From assembly GCA_016874535.1 (NCBI GenBank), contig VGUA01000014.1, forward strand, positions 1-49,910: a stretch of DNA of 49,910 bases, given 5' to 3'. The position numbers were made by a program, and so were the translations under genes. The DNA is from Gammaproteobacteria bacterium (GTDB lineage: Bacteria > Pseudomonadota > Gammaproteobacteria > Ga0077536). How positions within the stretch are numbered: the stretch's first letter is position 1; each line of letters starts with the position of its first letter. The notes under the pieces are model-generated. The model saw only the letters and a list, made by a program, of their open reading frames with translations, did not search any database and had not been told where the DNA came from. Positions 40,739-49,910 of the stretch are shown here, piece by piece.

Positions 40739-43396
40739 ATGCCTCCCTCAGTGACCGACGATCTCGACCCTCTCGAAACCAGTGAATGGCTGGACGCCCT
40801 CGACGCCGTGGCGGAAGCCGAAGGCATCGAGCGCGCACACTACCTGCTGGAGCGCATGATCGATTCCGCGCGCCGTTCCGGGGTTGACCTGCCTTACTCG
40901 GCGAACACCGCCTACATCAACACGATTCCGCCGCATCTCGAGCAATACACCCCGGGTGATCCGGCGTTGGAATGGCGCATTCGTTCCATCAACCGCTGGA
41001 ACGCCATGGCCATGGTGGTCAGGGCCAACCGCAAGAACACCGAGCTCGGCGGCCACATTGCCAGCTATGCGTCCGCAGCGACGCTGTATGAAGTTGGTTA
41101 CAGCCATTTCTGGCGGGCGCCCAGCGAGAACCACGGTGGCGATCTCATCTTCATGCAGGGCCACTCCGCACCGGGCATCTATGCGCGGGCGTTCCTTCTC
41201 GGGCTGTTGAGCGAAGACCAGCTGGACAGCTTCCGGCAGGAGGTGGGTGGAAAAGGATTGAGTTCTTATCCGCACCCCTGGCTGATGCCGGATTTCTGGC
41301 AGTTTCCAACGGTCTCCATGGGCCTGGGGCCGATCATGGCCATCTACCAGGCGCGGTTCATGCGCTATCTCGAACATCGCGGCCTTGCGCGGACAGAAGG
41401 TCGCAAGGTGTGGGCTTTCATGGGCGACGGCGAGATGGACGAGCCTGAGTCCTTCGGCGCAGCTGCGCTTGCCTCCCGCGAAAAGCTCGACAACCTCGTC
41501 TTCGTCATCAACTGCAACCTGCAGCGTCTGGACGGACCGGTGCGCGGCAACGGCAAGATCATTCAGGAGCTGGAGTCGGATTTCCGGGGTGCGGGCTGGA
41601 ACGTGATCAAGGTCATCTGGGGCGCCGCCTGGGATTCACTGCTCGCGCGGGATACCAAAGGCCTGCTCCTGCGGCGGATGGAAGAGGTCGTGGATGGCGA
41701 ATACCAGGCACTGAAGGCCGTCAATGGGGCCTATGTGCGCGAGCATTTCTTCGGCAAGTATCCGGAACTCAAACAGCTCGTGGCGAGCATGAGCGACGAC
41801 GACATCTGGCGCCTCAACCGGGGTGGGCATGATCCGCACAAGGTGTATGCGGCTTACGCGCGCGCGATGGCACATACCGGACAGCCGACGGTCATCCTGT
41901 GCAAGACCGTGAAGGGTTACGGCATGGGCGAGGCCGGCGAAGGCAAGATGATCACGCACCAGCAGAAGAAGCTCGGTGAAGACGCACTGCGCCACTTCCG
42001 CGATCGCTTCAACCTGCCCATTCCGGACGCTGATCTGCCCTCTGCTCCGTACTACCGCCCGCCGGAAGACAGTCCGGAAATGAAATACCTGCGCGAGCGC
42101 ACCGCCGCGATGGGTGGCTTCCTCCCGCGCCGCCGGCCCAAGGCAAGCGCGCCCCTCAAGGTACCGGGCATCGAGATGTTCGAGGCCGTGCTGAAAGGCA
42201 CGGAAGATCGCGAAATCTCCACCACCATGGCCTTCGTGCGGCTGCTCGCGGTGCTCACGCGCGAGAAGACCCTGGCCTCGCGGGTCGTGCCCATCGTGCC
42301 AGATGAGGCCCGCACCTTCGGCATGGAAGGCATGTTCCGTCAGCTCGGCATCTACTCTTCGGTAGGCCAGCTCTATGAGCCTGTGGATCACGACGAGCTC
42401 ATGTATTACCGCGAGGACATCAAGGGCCAGATCCTGGAAGAGGGCATCAACGAGGCGGGCGCCATGTGCTCATGGATCGGCGCTGCCACGTCCTATTCCA
42501 GCCACGATCTGCAGATGATCCCCTTCTACATCTTCTACTCCATGTTCGGCTTCCAGCGCGTGGGGGATCTCGCTTGGGCGGCAGGCGACATGCAGGCTCG
42601 CGGCTTCCTGCTCGGCGGCACGGCCGGGCGCACCACGCTGGGTGGCGAAGGCCTGCAACATCAGGACGGCCACAGCCACCTGCTTGCCGCCACCATCCCC
42701 AACTGCCGCAGCTACGATCCGACCTACGCCTATGAACTTGCAGTCATCATCCATCACGGGATGACGCAGATGCTCGAGGCCCAGGAAAACTGCTTCTACT
42801 ACATCACGGTGATGAACGAGAACTATGCCCATCCGCCTTTACCGCAGGGTGTGGAAGAGGGCATCGTGAAAGGCCTCTACTGCCTCTCACGGGCGGAAGA
42901 GGCGGAAATCAACCTCATGGGCTGTGGCACCATCCTGCGCGAAGTGGAGGCCGCAGCGGCACTGCTGGAGGCCGACTTCGGCATCAAGGCCAACCTCTGG
43001 AGTGCAACCAGTTTCAACGAACTGCGCCGCGAGGGGCTGGATTGCGAGCGCTGGAACCTGCTGCATCCGGACAAGAAACCCCGCGTGCCTTGGGTCACCC
43101 GGCAGCTGGCAAGCGCACCGCTGCCGGTGGTTGCAGCCAGTGACTACATGAAGGCGTTCGCCGATCAGATTCGCGAGTTCGTACCGGGGCGTTACCGCGT
43201 GCTCGGCACGGATGGTTTCGGGAGATCCGATGCCCGGGCGCAGCTGCGGGAATTCTTCGAGGTGAACCGCCACTATATCGTGGTCACTGCGCTCAAGACC
43301 CTTGCCGACGAGGGCAAGCTGCCGCAGAAAAAGGTTGCCGAGGCGATTCGCAAATACGGCATCAACCCCGAAAAACCCAACCCGGCGAGTGTCTGA
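40739..43396 (+). CDS. aceE: Pyruvate dehydrogenase E1 component (homodimeric type)
   Basis: DPLETSEWLDALDAVAEAEGIERAHYLLERMIDSARR...GDGEMDEPESFGAAALASREKLDNLVFVINCNLQRLDGPVRGNGKIIQELESDFRGAGWNVIKV. Confidence 0.98.
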   Translation: MPPSVTDDLDPLETSEWLDALDAVAEAEGIERAHYLLERMIDSARRSGVDLPYSANTAYINTIPPHLEQYTPGDPALEWRIRSINRWNAMAMVVRANRKNTELGGHIASYASAATLYEVGYSHFWRAPSENHGGDLIFMQGHSAPGIYARAFLLGLLSEDQLDSFRQEVGGKGLSSYPHPWLMPDFWQFPTVSMGLGPIMAIYQARFMRYLEHRGLARTEGRKVWAFMGDGEMDEPESFGAAALASREKLDNLVFVINCNLQRLDGPVRGNGKIIQELESDFRGAGWNVIKVIWGAAWDSLLARDTKGLLLRRMEEVVDGEYQALKAVNGAYVREHFFGKYPELKQLVASMSDDDIWRLNRGGHDPHKVYAAYARAMAHTGQPTVILCKTVKGYGMGEAGEGKMITHQQKKLGEDALRHFRDRFNLPIPDADLPSAPYYRPPEDSPEMKYLRERTAAMGGFLPRRRPKASAPLKVPGIEMFEAVLKGTEDREISTTMAFVRLLAVLTREKTLASRVVPIVPDEARTFGMEGMFRQLGIYSSVGQLYEPVDHDELMYYREDIKGQILEEGINEAGAMCSWIGAATSYSSHDLQMIPFYIFYSMFGFQRVGDLAWAAGDMQARGFLLGGTAGRTTLGGEGLQHQDGHSHLLAATIPNCRSYDPTYAYELAVIIHHGMTQMLEAQENCFYYITVMNENYAHPPLPQGVEEGIVKGLYCLSRAEEAEINLMGCGTILREVEAAAALLEADFGIKANLWSATSFNELRREGLDCERWNLLHPDKKPRVPWVTRQLASAPLPVVAASDYMKAFADQIREFVPGRYRVLGTDGFGRSDARAQLREFFEVNRHYIVVTALKTLADEGKLPQKKVAEAIRKYGINPEKPNPASV

Positions 43397-43398
43397 TC

Positions 43399-44790
43399 AT
43401 GGCCAACGACATCCAGGTGGCAGTGCCGGATATCGGCGACTTCCAAGCGGTGGACGTGATCGAGGTGCTGGTCAAGCCGGGCGACATCATCAGTGCCGAA
43501 GATCCGCTCATCACCTTGGAGAGCGACAAGGCGACGATGGACATTCCCGCGCCGCTTGCAGGCAAGGTGGTGGCCATCAAGGTCAAGGTGGGCGACAAGG
43601 TCTCCGAGGGCAATCTCCTGCTGACAGTCGAGCCACTGGAGGCCGGCGGGTCACCAGCGGCGGCAGTTATACCTGCGTCTGATGCGAGTCCGGCACCCTC
43701 GACACCAACTGCGGTCTCACCCTCCCCCGCTACGGCACCGGCTGCCACGACAGGGCAGACCGATCAGGCTGTGGCCGTTGCGTCTTCCTCGGCGACGGAT
43801 TCGCTGCAGACTTACGGCTTTGCATCACCTGACCCGGGTCCCCGCACGTTGACGCCGCCCGGTGCCAGCCAGTCCATGATGCACGGAGAGGGGCGCGTCC
43901 ATGCAAGTCCTGCCATCCGCAAATTCGCGCGCGAACTCGGCGTCACCCTCGGCGAGGTGAAAGGCAGCGGCCCCAAGGGGCGCGTGCTGAAGGACGACGT
44001 CACGGCGCATGTGAAGCGGGCACTGCAGTCAGGTCCAGCTGCGACCGGGATATCGATACCGGCTTCCCTGCCTGAGATCGATTTCAGCCGTTTCGGACCG
44101 ACGAACACCACTCCGATCAGTCGAATCCGGCGCTCAAGCGGACAAAATCTGCACCGCGCCTGGGTGAGTATTCCCCATGTGACCCAGTTCGATGAAGCGG
44201 ACATCACGGATCTGGAAGCCTTTCGCAAGGCCAAGGGTGCGGAGGCCGAAAAGGCCGGCGCACGGCTCACGCTGGTCGCGTTCATCATGAAGGCACTCGC
44301 GGTGGCCCTGCACCGGTATCCGGATTTCAACAGCTCGCTCAGCGGTGACGGCAGTTCGCTCATCCACAAGCAGTATTTTCATCTCGGTGTCGCGGTAAAT
44401 ACCGAGCGGGGGCTGCTCGTGCCCGTGATTCGCGATGTGGATCAGAAAGGCATCCTGGCGCTCGCAGTTGAACTGCGCGAAGTGAGCGGCAAGGCACGGG
44501 AAGGCAAGCTGGCGCCGACAGAGATGCAGGGCGCTTGCATGACCATCACCAGCCTTGGCGGCGTGGGCGGTACAGCTTTCACGCCGATCATCAATCCACC
44601 CGAAGTCGCCATCCTTGGAGTCTCTCCCGCGAGCCTGAAGCCGGTCTGGAACGGAGAGTCCTTCGTGCCGCGGCTCATGCTGCCGCTCTCACTTTCTTAT
44701 GACCATCGCGTGATCGATGGCGTGGCCGCGGCAGAATTTGCGCGCTGCCTCTGTCGACTCCTCGGAGACATCCGCGAATTGATGCTCTGA
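43399..44790 (+). CDS. aceF: Dihydrolipoamide acetyltransferase (PDH E2), single lipoyl domain
   Basis: Lipoyl 'LITLESDKATMDIPAPLAGKVV'; peripheral-subunit-binding 'HASPAIRKFARELGVTLGEVKGSGPKGRVLKDDV'; catalytic 'LSLSYDHRVIDGVAAAEF'. Confidence 0.97.
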   Translation: MANDIQVAVPDIGDFQAVDVIEVLVKPGDIISAEDPLITLESDKATMDIPAPLAGKVVAIKVKVGDKVSEGNLLLTVEPLEAGGSPAAAVIPASDASPAPSTPTAVSPSPATAPAATTGQTDQAVAVASSSATDSLQTYGFASPDPGPRTLTPPGASQSMMHGEGRVHASPAIRKFARELGVTLGEVKGSGPKGRVLKDDVTAHVKRALQSGPAATGISIPASLPEIDFSRFGPTNTTPISRIRRSSGQNLHRAWVSIPHVTQFDEADITDLEAFRKAKGAEAEKAGARLTLVAFIMKALAVALHRYPDFNSSLSGDGSSLIHKQYFHLGVAVNTERGLLVPVIRDVDQKGILALAVELREVSGKAREGKLAPTEMQGACMTITSLGGVGGTAFTPIINPPEVAILGVSPASLKPVWNGESFVPRLMLPLSLSYDHRVIDGVAAAEFARCLCRLLGDIRELML

Positions 44791-44799
44791 CGATTCGAC

Positions 44800-45282
44800 A
44801 TGGCACATGAACCGAGCGCGACATTGACGGCGCCCAAGGCGCGCTTCTCGATTTGTGTCATCGAGGATGCGGAAAACCGCCTGCTGCTGCTCAAACGCGC
44901 GCCAGATCGACCGCTGGGCCCCGGCACCTGGGGCTTCCCGGCCGGACATATCGAGGCGGGCGAAACACCCCGGGAATGCGCGTTCCGCGAACTGCGGGAG
45001 GAAGCGGGGCCAGGGCTGGAGGTGGAAGAGCTGCGCTCACTCGGTCCGCTGCGTGATTCTCTTTACGGAGGCATCTACGAGATTCATCTCTTTCACCTGC
45101 GCTGGCTCCGTGGGCACATCGTGCTCAACCATGAACACACGGATTTCGTCTGGGCCGACGCTGCACGCTGCCGAACACTCGAGACCATGCCCGGCATAGA
45201 AGAAGACATCGTGCTGCTGGACATCTGGCCGCGCGCGAGCATGGAGCAGTCACAACTGCCACCCCATTTGCGTGTGCCGTGA
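44800..45282 (+). CDS. NUDIX hydrolase
   Basis: GFPAGHIEAGETPRECAFRELREEAG Nudix box. Confidence 0.95.
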   Translation: MAHEPSATLTAPKARFSICVIEDAENRLLLLKRAPDRPLGPGTWGFPAGHIEAGETPRECAFRELREEAGPGLEVEELRSLGPLRDSLYGGIYEIHLFHLRWLRGHIVLNHEHTDFVWADAARCRTLETMPGIEEDIVLLDIWPRASMEQSQLPPHLRVP

Positions 45283-46055
45283 GCAGCGTCGCACTGGTCT
45301 TTGATGACGAGGGTGCAGGTCCGCCCTTGATCATCCTCCACGGCCTTTTTGGCAGTGCACGCAACTGGCAGAGCCATGCTCGCGCGCTGGCTGCACAGTA
45401 TCGCGTCATCAGCGTCGACCAGCGCAATCATGGCCGCTCACCCCACACAGGGCGCATGGGTATCTCGAGGATGGCGGCGGATCTGGCCCGCCTCATCGAA
45501 CGTCTGGGCCTGCGTGAGGTGACGCTGCTTGGTCACAGCATGGGTGGGAAGACCGCGATGACCCTCGCGCTGCAATCCACCGCAGACATCGCCCGGCTGG
45601 TACTGGTGGACATCGCACCCATGGCCTATCCAGACCAGCACTCCGCACTCATCAAGGCCCTGCTCGCCATGCCGGTGGATGGCATGACCCGTCGCCAGCA
45701 GGCGGATGAGTCCCTTGCTGAATCGGTGGATGACCACACTTTGCGCCAGTTCCTGTTGCAGAATTTGCAGGTGGGTGCATCAGGTGGCGCATGGCGAATC
45801 AACCTGCCTACCCTGCTCGCCTCCATGCCGGCACTCACCGGCGCGTTGCCTGTGCCTTCGGGTGCGCGTTTCGCAGGCCCGACTCAGGTCATTCGGGGGG
45901 AACTTTCAGATCGGGTCACCGACGCCTGGCCGCCCGCCTTCCGCGCTCTGTTTCCGCAACTTTCGGTATACACGGTGGCAGGCGCGGGTCACTGGCCCCA
46001 TGCCGAGGCACCGGCATCCTTCAAGGCCTGTCTCGAACAAGCCCTACGCGCATGA
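45279..46055 (+). CDS. Alpha/beta-fold hydrolase (YbfF-like esterase)
   Basis: PLIILHGLFGSARNWQSHARALAAQYRVISVDQRNHGRSPH...LLGHSMGGKTAMTLAL; GTG start overlapping the NUDIX stop. Confidence 0.92.
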   Translation: MSSVALVFDDEGAGPPLIILHGLFGSARNWQSHARALAAQYRVISVDQRNHGRSPHTGRMGISRMAADLARLIERLGLREVTLLGHSMGGKTAMTLALQSTADIARLVLVDIAPMAYPDQHSALIKALLAMPVDGMTRRQQADESLAESVDDHTLRQFLLQNLQVGASGGAWRINLPTLLASMPALTGALPVPSGARFAGPTQVIRGELSDRVTDAWPPAFRALFPQLSVYTVAGAGHWPHAEAPASFKACLEQALRA

Positions 46056-47320
46056 AGCGAGCACGAGGGTGCATTGGATCACGTCGCCTCGCGTGCCTCG
46101 GACTCTTCCTGATGTTGATGAGCGGCTGCGGACAGGATCTTGCAGCGCCTGACTTTCCCACTGACGGTGGCAACGATGGCAAGGTTATCCGGGTTACGCA
46201 CCTCGGCAATGCCGGCCCAGGCTCACCGCGCGCAGCGCTCTCCGCCCAACTGCCCCGCCTCGTAATCTTCGACGTCGCGGGCGTGATCGATCTCGAGGGC
46301 GAGGATCTGGAAATCGATGCACCTCATCTCACGTTGGCTGGCGAGACTGCGCCCGAGCCCGGAATCACACTTATCCGGGGCGGCATCCGCGTGCGCAGTC
46401 ATGATGTGGAAATCAATCATCTGCGGGTTCGCCCGGGTGATGCGGGCCGGGAAGCGGGCAGCGGATGGATGCCGGACGGAATTTCCGTGGAAGGCCCGCA
46501 GGGGCATCACGTACGGGTGAGTCATTGTTCGCTGACGTGGGCCGTGGACGAGAACCTGAGCGCTACCGGTCCCGAGCAAGGCCCCACTTCCCACGACATA
46601 CTCTTCCACGACAACCTGATTGCCGAGGGCCTGCGAGCGTCGACCCATCCCGAAGGGCCGCACTCCATGGGCACCCTCATTCATGACCATGTCCTCGGGG
46701 TGGTCATGGCGCGCAATCTCTTTGCTCATAACAGAAGACGAAATCCGCGCTTCAAACAGGGTGCGCGCGGCCTCGTCATCAACAATGTGATCCACAATCC
46801 CGGCGCGGAAGCTGTTTTTCTTGGGCCATCCCGGGGAGCGAAAGGCGTCATTTCCAAAACGGAACCTGCACACGCGGTCATCGTAGGCAACGTGCTTCTG
46901 CCCGGCCCAGACTCGCCGCGCAACCTTGCGCTGGTGAGTGGCTCAGGGCGCGTGCATCTCGACGATAATCTCCATCTGCGCAGTGATGGCAGCCGAGGGC
47001 GGATCGCCACGGACACGCTCGAGGACGCGAACCTGCCGGTGGAAGCCCCGGCAGGTCTGGAACGACTTGGCACAGCGGCAACTCTTGACCATGTATTGAA
47101 CCAGGCGGGCGCACGCCCTTGGGCAAGAGACGCCACAGACCAGCGCATCATCGACTCCGTGCGTGCCCGCAGCGGGCACATCATCGACAGCCAGAACGCG
47201 GTGGGAGGCTACCCCGACATGGTTCCCCGGCGCAGAGTGCTCGAGGTTCCCGTGCGCGCTCGACGCGCTTGGCTGGCCTCCCTGGTGCCCGCTCCACAGC
47301 AGAAAACCCCACGCCCATGA
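46052..47320 (+). CDS. Lipoprotein, parallel beta-helix pectate-lyase-like
   Basis: Lipobox-like LFLMLMSGCGQD; 'HLTLAGETAPEPGITLIRGGIRVRSHDVEINHLRVRPGD...VRVSHCSLTWAVDENLS'. ATGA overlap. Confidence 0.85.
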   Translation: MKRARGCIGSRRLACLGLFLMLMSGCGQDLAAPDFPTDGGNDGKVIRVTHLGNAGPGSPRAALSAQLPRLVIFDVAGVIDLEGEDLEIDAPHLTLAGETAPEPGITLIRGGIRVRSHDVEINHLRVRPGDAGREAGSGWMPDGISVEGPQGHHVRVSHCSLTWAVDENLSATGPEQGPTSHDILFHDNLIAEGLRASTHPEGPHSMGTLIHDHVLGVVMARNLFAHNRRRNPRFKQGARGLVINNVIHNPGAEAVFLGPSRGAKGVISKTEPAHAVIVGNVLLPGPDSPRNLALVSGSGRVHLDDNLHLRSDGSRGRIATDTLEDANLPVEAPAGLERLGTAATLDHVLNQAGARPWARDATDQRIIDSVRARSGHIIDSQNAVGGYPDMVPRRRVLEVPVRARRAWLASLVPAPQQKTPRP

Positions 47321-48744
47321 AAGTCGACACGCGCCCGGCTGGCCTTCAGGCACTCCCTTCCGGACTCGTGATCGCGGTGTTCGTGGTGTCCATGGCCTGG
47401 CTGCTGATACGGCCCGATCCTTTCAGCCTCCGCAATGACGAGGGCTTCAACTTGATGAAGGCCTTTCTGATGGCGCGGGGCGAGCATCTGTTCGTCGATA
47501 TCTGGAGTGACCAGCCGCCGGTATTCACCTGGTTGCTGCGCGGGATGTTCGCGGCATTCGGCAGCACGGTGAGTGTCGGTCGACTGACCACCCTGCTGTG
47601 TGCAGCGCTGATGCTGGTGGCGATCCGTGATTTCCTGCGCGAAGGCCGTGACGAACTCAGAGCCCTGCTCGGCGTGATGATGGTTCTGATGACGCCCGGA
47701 ATATTCCTGTGGAGCGGCGCGGTGCTCATCGGCTTGCCTGCCATCGCACTGGCAATCACGAGTATCGCCTGTCTCCATCGCTGGCATCGGGGAGGCGGCG
47801 GTGCATGGATCATCGCCTCCGGCGTCATGCTGGCCCTGTCAGCCTGTACCAAATTCTTCACACTGGTCGCCGTGCCCGGCGTGCTGCTGGGTTTCCTGTT
47901 GTTACCCATGCCTCCCGGCTGGCAGCGGGTGCCTGCAATCCTGCTGTGGTCTGGCATCCTGCTGATGGGCTTGCTGCTCATCCTCGGTGTCACGGGTGCG
48001 CTTTTTCACCTCGACCAGCTCTTCGGCAACCATCTTCAGGCCAGGGCCGTCCCGAGCTACGCCACGCTCAGTCATACCCACTGGCTGGCAGGGCAACCGC
48101 GCTGCTGGCTCCTTTACGGTCTCGCACTGCCGGCCCTGTGCTCCGCGCGTCTACGCAAGTCGCCTGCCGTGCTCCATTGCGGAGTGTGGATGGTAACAGC
48201 GCTGCTTGTGCTGCACTTCCATCGCCCGTTCTGGTCACATCATGCGCTGCTGCCAGCCATCCCGGCCGCAGCGCTCGCCGCCGTCACCCTGAATACAGCC
48301 CTGCGACGCTGGCTGACCCCGCAATACTGCCGGTGGGCTGCGTGGGGATTCACGATGACGAGTCTCGTAGCGGTGCCGATCTGCGTGCAGCGCACGGCGG
48401 AGGATTTTGCCGATCAGCAGTGGAAATCCGGCCTCGTGGAACTGATACGACAGGGCTCCGGACCGGACACCCCCATGATTGCCGACAATCCGCTCTTCGC
48501 CTTCAGGGCGGGTGTTCCGGTCGACCCGTTTCTCACCGTATTCTCGAACAAGCGGCAAAACAGTGGCCTCCTCGATGAGGCCTTGCTCGGAGAACGACTT
48601 GGCATCGTGCAACCGGTTCAGGCCCTCTTCAGCGCGCAGACCCTGCGCAACCTGCCCGGCCTGCCTCATTTGCTGGCCCGGGACTACCGACTGCTGCGCC
48701 AAGCCGGTGGCTTGCAACTGCATGAACGCCGCGCCCGCCCCTGA
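47317..48744 (+). CDS. GT39-like polytopic membrane glycosyltransferase
   Basis: Polytopic; early acidic motif 'FSLRNDEGFNLMKAFLMARGEHLFVDIWSDQPPVFTWLLRGMFAAFG' typical of ArnT/PMT-like enzymes. Confidence 0.78.
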   Translation: MKVDTRPAGLQALPSGLVIAVFVVSMAWLLIRPDPFSLRNDEGFNLMKAFLMARGEHLFVDIWSDQPPVFTWLLRGMFAAFGSTVSVGRLTTLLCAALMLVAIRDFLREGRDELRALLGVMMVLMTPGIFLWSGAVLIGLPAIALAITSIACLHRWHRGGGGAWIIASGVMLALSACTKFFTLVAVPGVLLGFLLLPMPPGWQRVPAILLWSGILLMGLLLILGVTGALFHLDQLFGNHLQARAVPSYATLSHTHWLAGQPRCWLLYGLALPALCSARLRKSPAVLHCGVWMVTALLVLHFHRPFWSHHALLPAIPAAALAAVTLNTALRRWLTPQYCRWAAWGFTMTSLVAVPICVQRTAEDFADQQWKSGLVELIRQGSGPDTPMIADNPLFAFRAGVPVDPFLTVFSNKRQNSGLLDEALLGERLGIVQPVQALFSAQTLRNLPGLPHLLARDYRLLRQAGGLQLHERRARP

Positions 48745-48765
48745 CGCGTCAGAGGCGGGGCACTG

Positions 48766-49152
48766 ATGCCCGTCTTCGTGGTCAGGCTCGGAAGCCCCCG
48801 ACTGCCCGGGGAGGGGCTGCGTCTTGGGACCGTGCGCTTCCCGCCGCGCGGCATTTCGCGCGAGGCACGCGCCAGCGGCAACTGGTTTGATGTGTGGTAT
48901 CCCAATCTCGCGCCAAGCGCTGCAACCTTGCGTGAGTTCAGGCAGCAGGAGGGGCCGGTTGCATGGTCCCGTTTTGCGCGACGCTACCGCCGCGAAATGG
49001 ATACCCCGGACAACCGTCGAACCCTGGAGCTCCTCGCCGCACTGTCCCACCACACGGACTTCGCGGTGGGCTGTTATTGCGCGGACGAGACGCACTGTCA
49101 CCGCAGCCTGTTGCGCGAACTCCTGCGAGACGCCGGCGCACTGCTGGGCTGA
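48766..49152 (+). CDS. DUF488-like protein
   Basis: [32 protein letters not shown]...[51 protein letters not shown]. Confidence 0.85.
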   Translation: MPVFVVRLGSPRLPGEGLRLGTVRFPPRGISREARASGNWFDVWYPNLAPSAATLREFRQQEGPVAWSRFARRYRREMDTPDNRRTLELLAALSHHTDFAVGCYCADETHCHRSLLRELLRDAGALLG

Positions 49153-49250
49153 TCCCACACGAGTCGCGCTGGCCGGGCTCCGGCTGGACTGCATGGGGGC
49201 TCGCGGGCACAATGCGCCCTCCCCGTTCCCCTCAGAAAAGCGCGATTCCC

Positions 49251-49910
49251 ATGGCAAAAGCATCCGTCAAGAAAGTCGTTCTGGCCTACTCCGGTGGCCT
49301 CGATACCTCGGTCATCCTGAAATGGCTGGAGGAAAACTACGGCTGCGAAATCGTGACCTTCACGGCCGACGTCGGCCAAGGGGAAGAACTCGAGCCGGCG
49401 CGTCGCAAAGCCGAGCTGATGGGAGTGAAGGAAATCTTCATCGATGATCTGCGGGAAGAATTCGTGCGGGACTTCGTGTTCCCCATGTTTCGCGCCAACA
49501 CGATCTATGAAGGTGAATATCTCCTCGGCACCTCCATCGCGAGGCCGCTGATCGCCAAGCGTCTGGTGGAAATCGCGCGCATGACCGGCGCCGACGCCAT
49601 TTCTCATGGCGCAACCGGCAAGGGCAATGACCAGGTCCGCTTCGAGCTTGGCGCCTACGCCCTGCAGCCGGATATCCGGGTCATCGCGCCCTGGCGTGAA
49701 TGGGACCTGACTTCGCGCGAAACACTGCTTGCCTACGCCAAGCAGCACGGTATCCCGATCGAATACCAGTCCGGAAAGAAGTCGCCCTACTCCATGGACG
49801 CAAATCTGCTGCACATCTCCTACGAAGGGGGCGTGCTGGAAGATCCCTGGACCCCCGCAGAGGAGAGCATGTGGCGCTGGTCGGTCTCGCCCGAAGCCGC
49901 GCCAGATCAA
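49251..49910 (+). CDS. argG: Argininosuccinate synthase, N-terminal part (runs off the window edge)
   Basis: Not in the ORF track (no stop in window). [55 protein letters not shown]...[47 protein letters not shown]. Confidence 0.98.
   Translation, partial: MAKASVKKVVLAYSGGLDTSVILKWLEENYGCEIVTFTADVGQGEELEPARRKAELMGVKEIFIDDLREEFVRDFVFPMFRANTIYEGEYLLGTSIARPLIAKRLVEIARMTGADAISHGATGKGNDQVRFELGAYALQPDIRVIAPWREWDLTSRETLLAYAKQHGIPIEYQSGKKSPYSMDANLLHISYEGGVLEDPWTPAEESMWRWSVSPEAAPDQ

Overview
This is a 49.9 kb proteobacterial chromosome segment. It is probably gammaproteobacterial and phototrophic, inferred from gene content only. Most of it is dense housekeeping sequence: a Yej/Opp-type peptide ABC transporter operon followed by a MATE exporter, fabI, ppiD, tRNA-Asp and tRNA-Val, an HU gene, lon-clpX-clpP-tig, tRNA-Leu, a tRNA-Pro/Arg/His/Lys cluster, ppiB-lpxH, ampD, nadC, ppsA with its regulator, aceE-aceF and the 5' part of argG. 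The accessory part is about 17.2-28.6 kb. It holds a dimethylglycine/sarcosine-dehydrogenase-like gene flanked by apparent gene remnants, a TonB receptor behind a Fur-box-like palindrome, and a compact light-harvesting 2 locus (pucB-pucA-pucC-def). The main findings are as follows. (1) The LH2 alpha polypeptide, too short to appear in the ORF track, carries Phe44-Leu45 in place of Tyr44-Trp45, which is the substitution pair of B800-820 (LH3) antennae. (2) Immediately upstream of pucBA is a gene for an apparently undescribed protein whose C-terminal half is seven 16-residue repeats (APLSxLLGLKLLrkGA). (3) The puc promoter region has a perfect TGT-N12-ACA CrtJ/PpsR-type site 7 bp from a TTGACA box. 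(4) pucC overlaps a peptide deformylase gene by an ATGA. (5) A PRPP-synthetase 3' fragment lies head-to-head with a truncated cupin regulator. No CRISPR array, IS element, prophage or rRNA was seen. All family calls come from reading motifs by eye; no searches were run.
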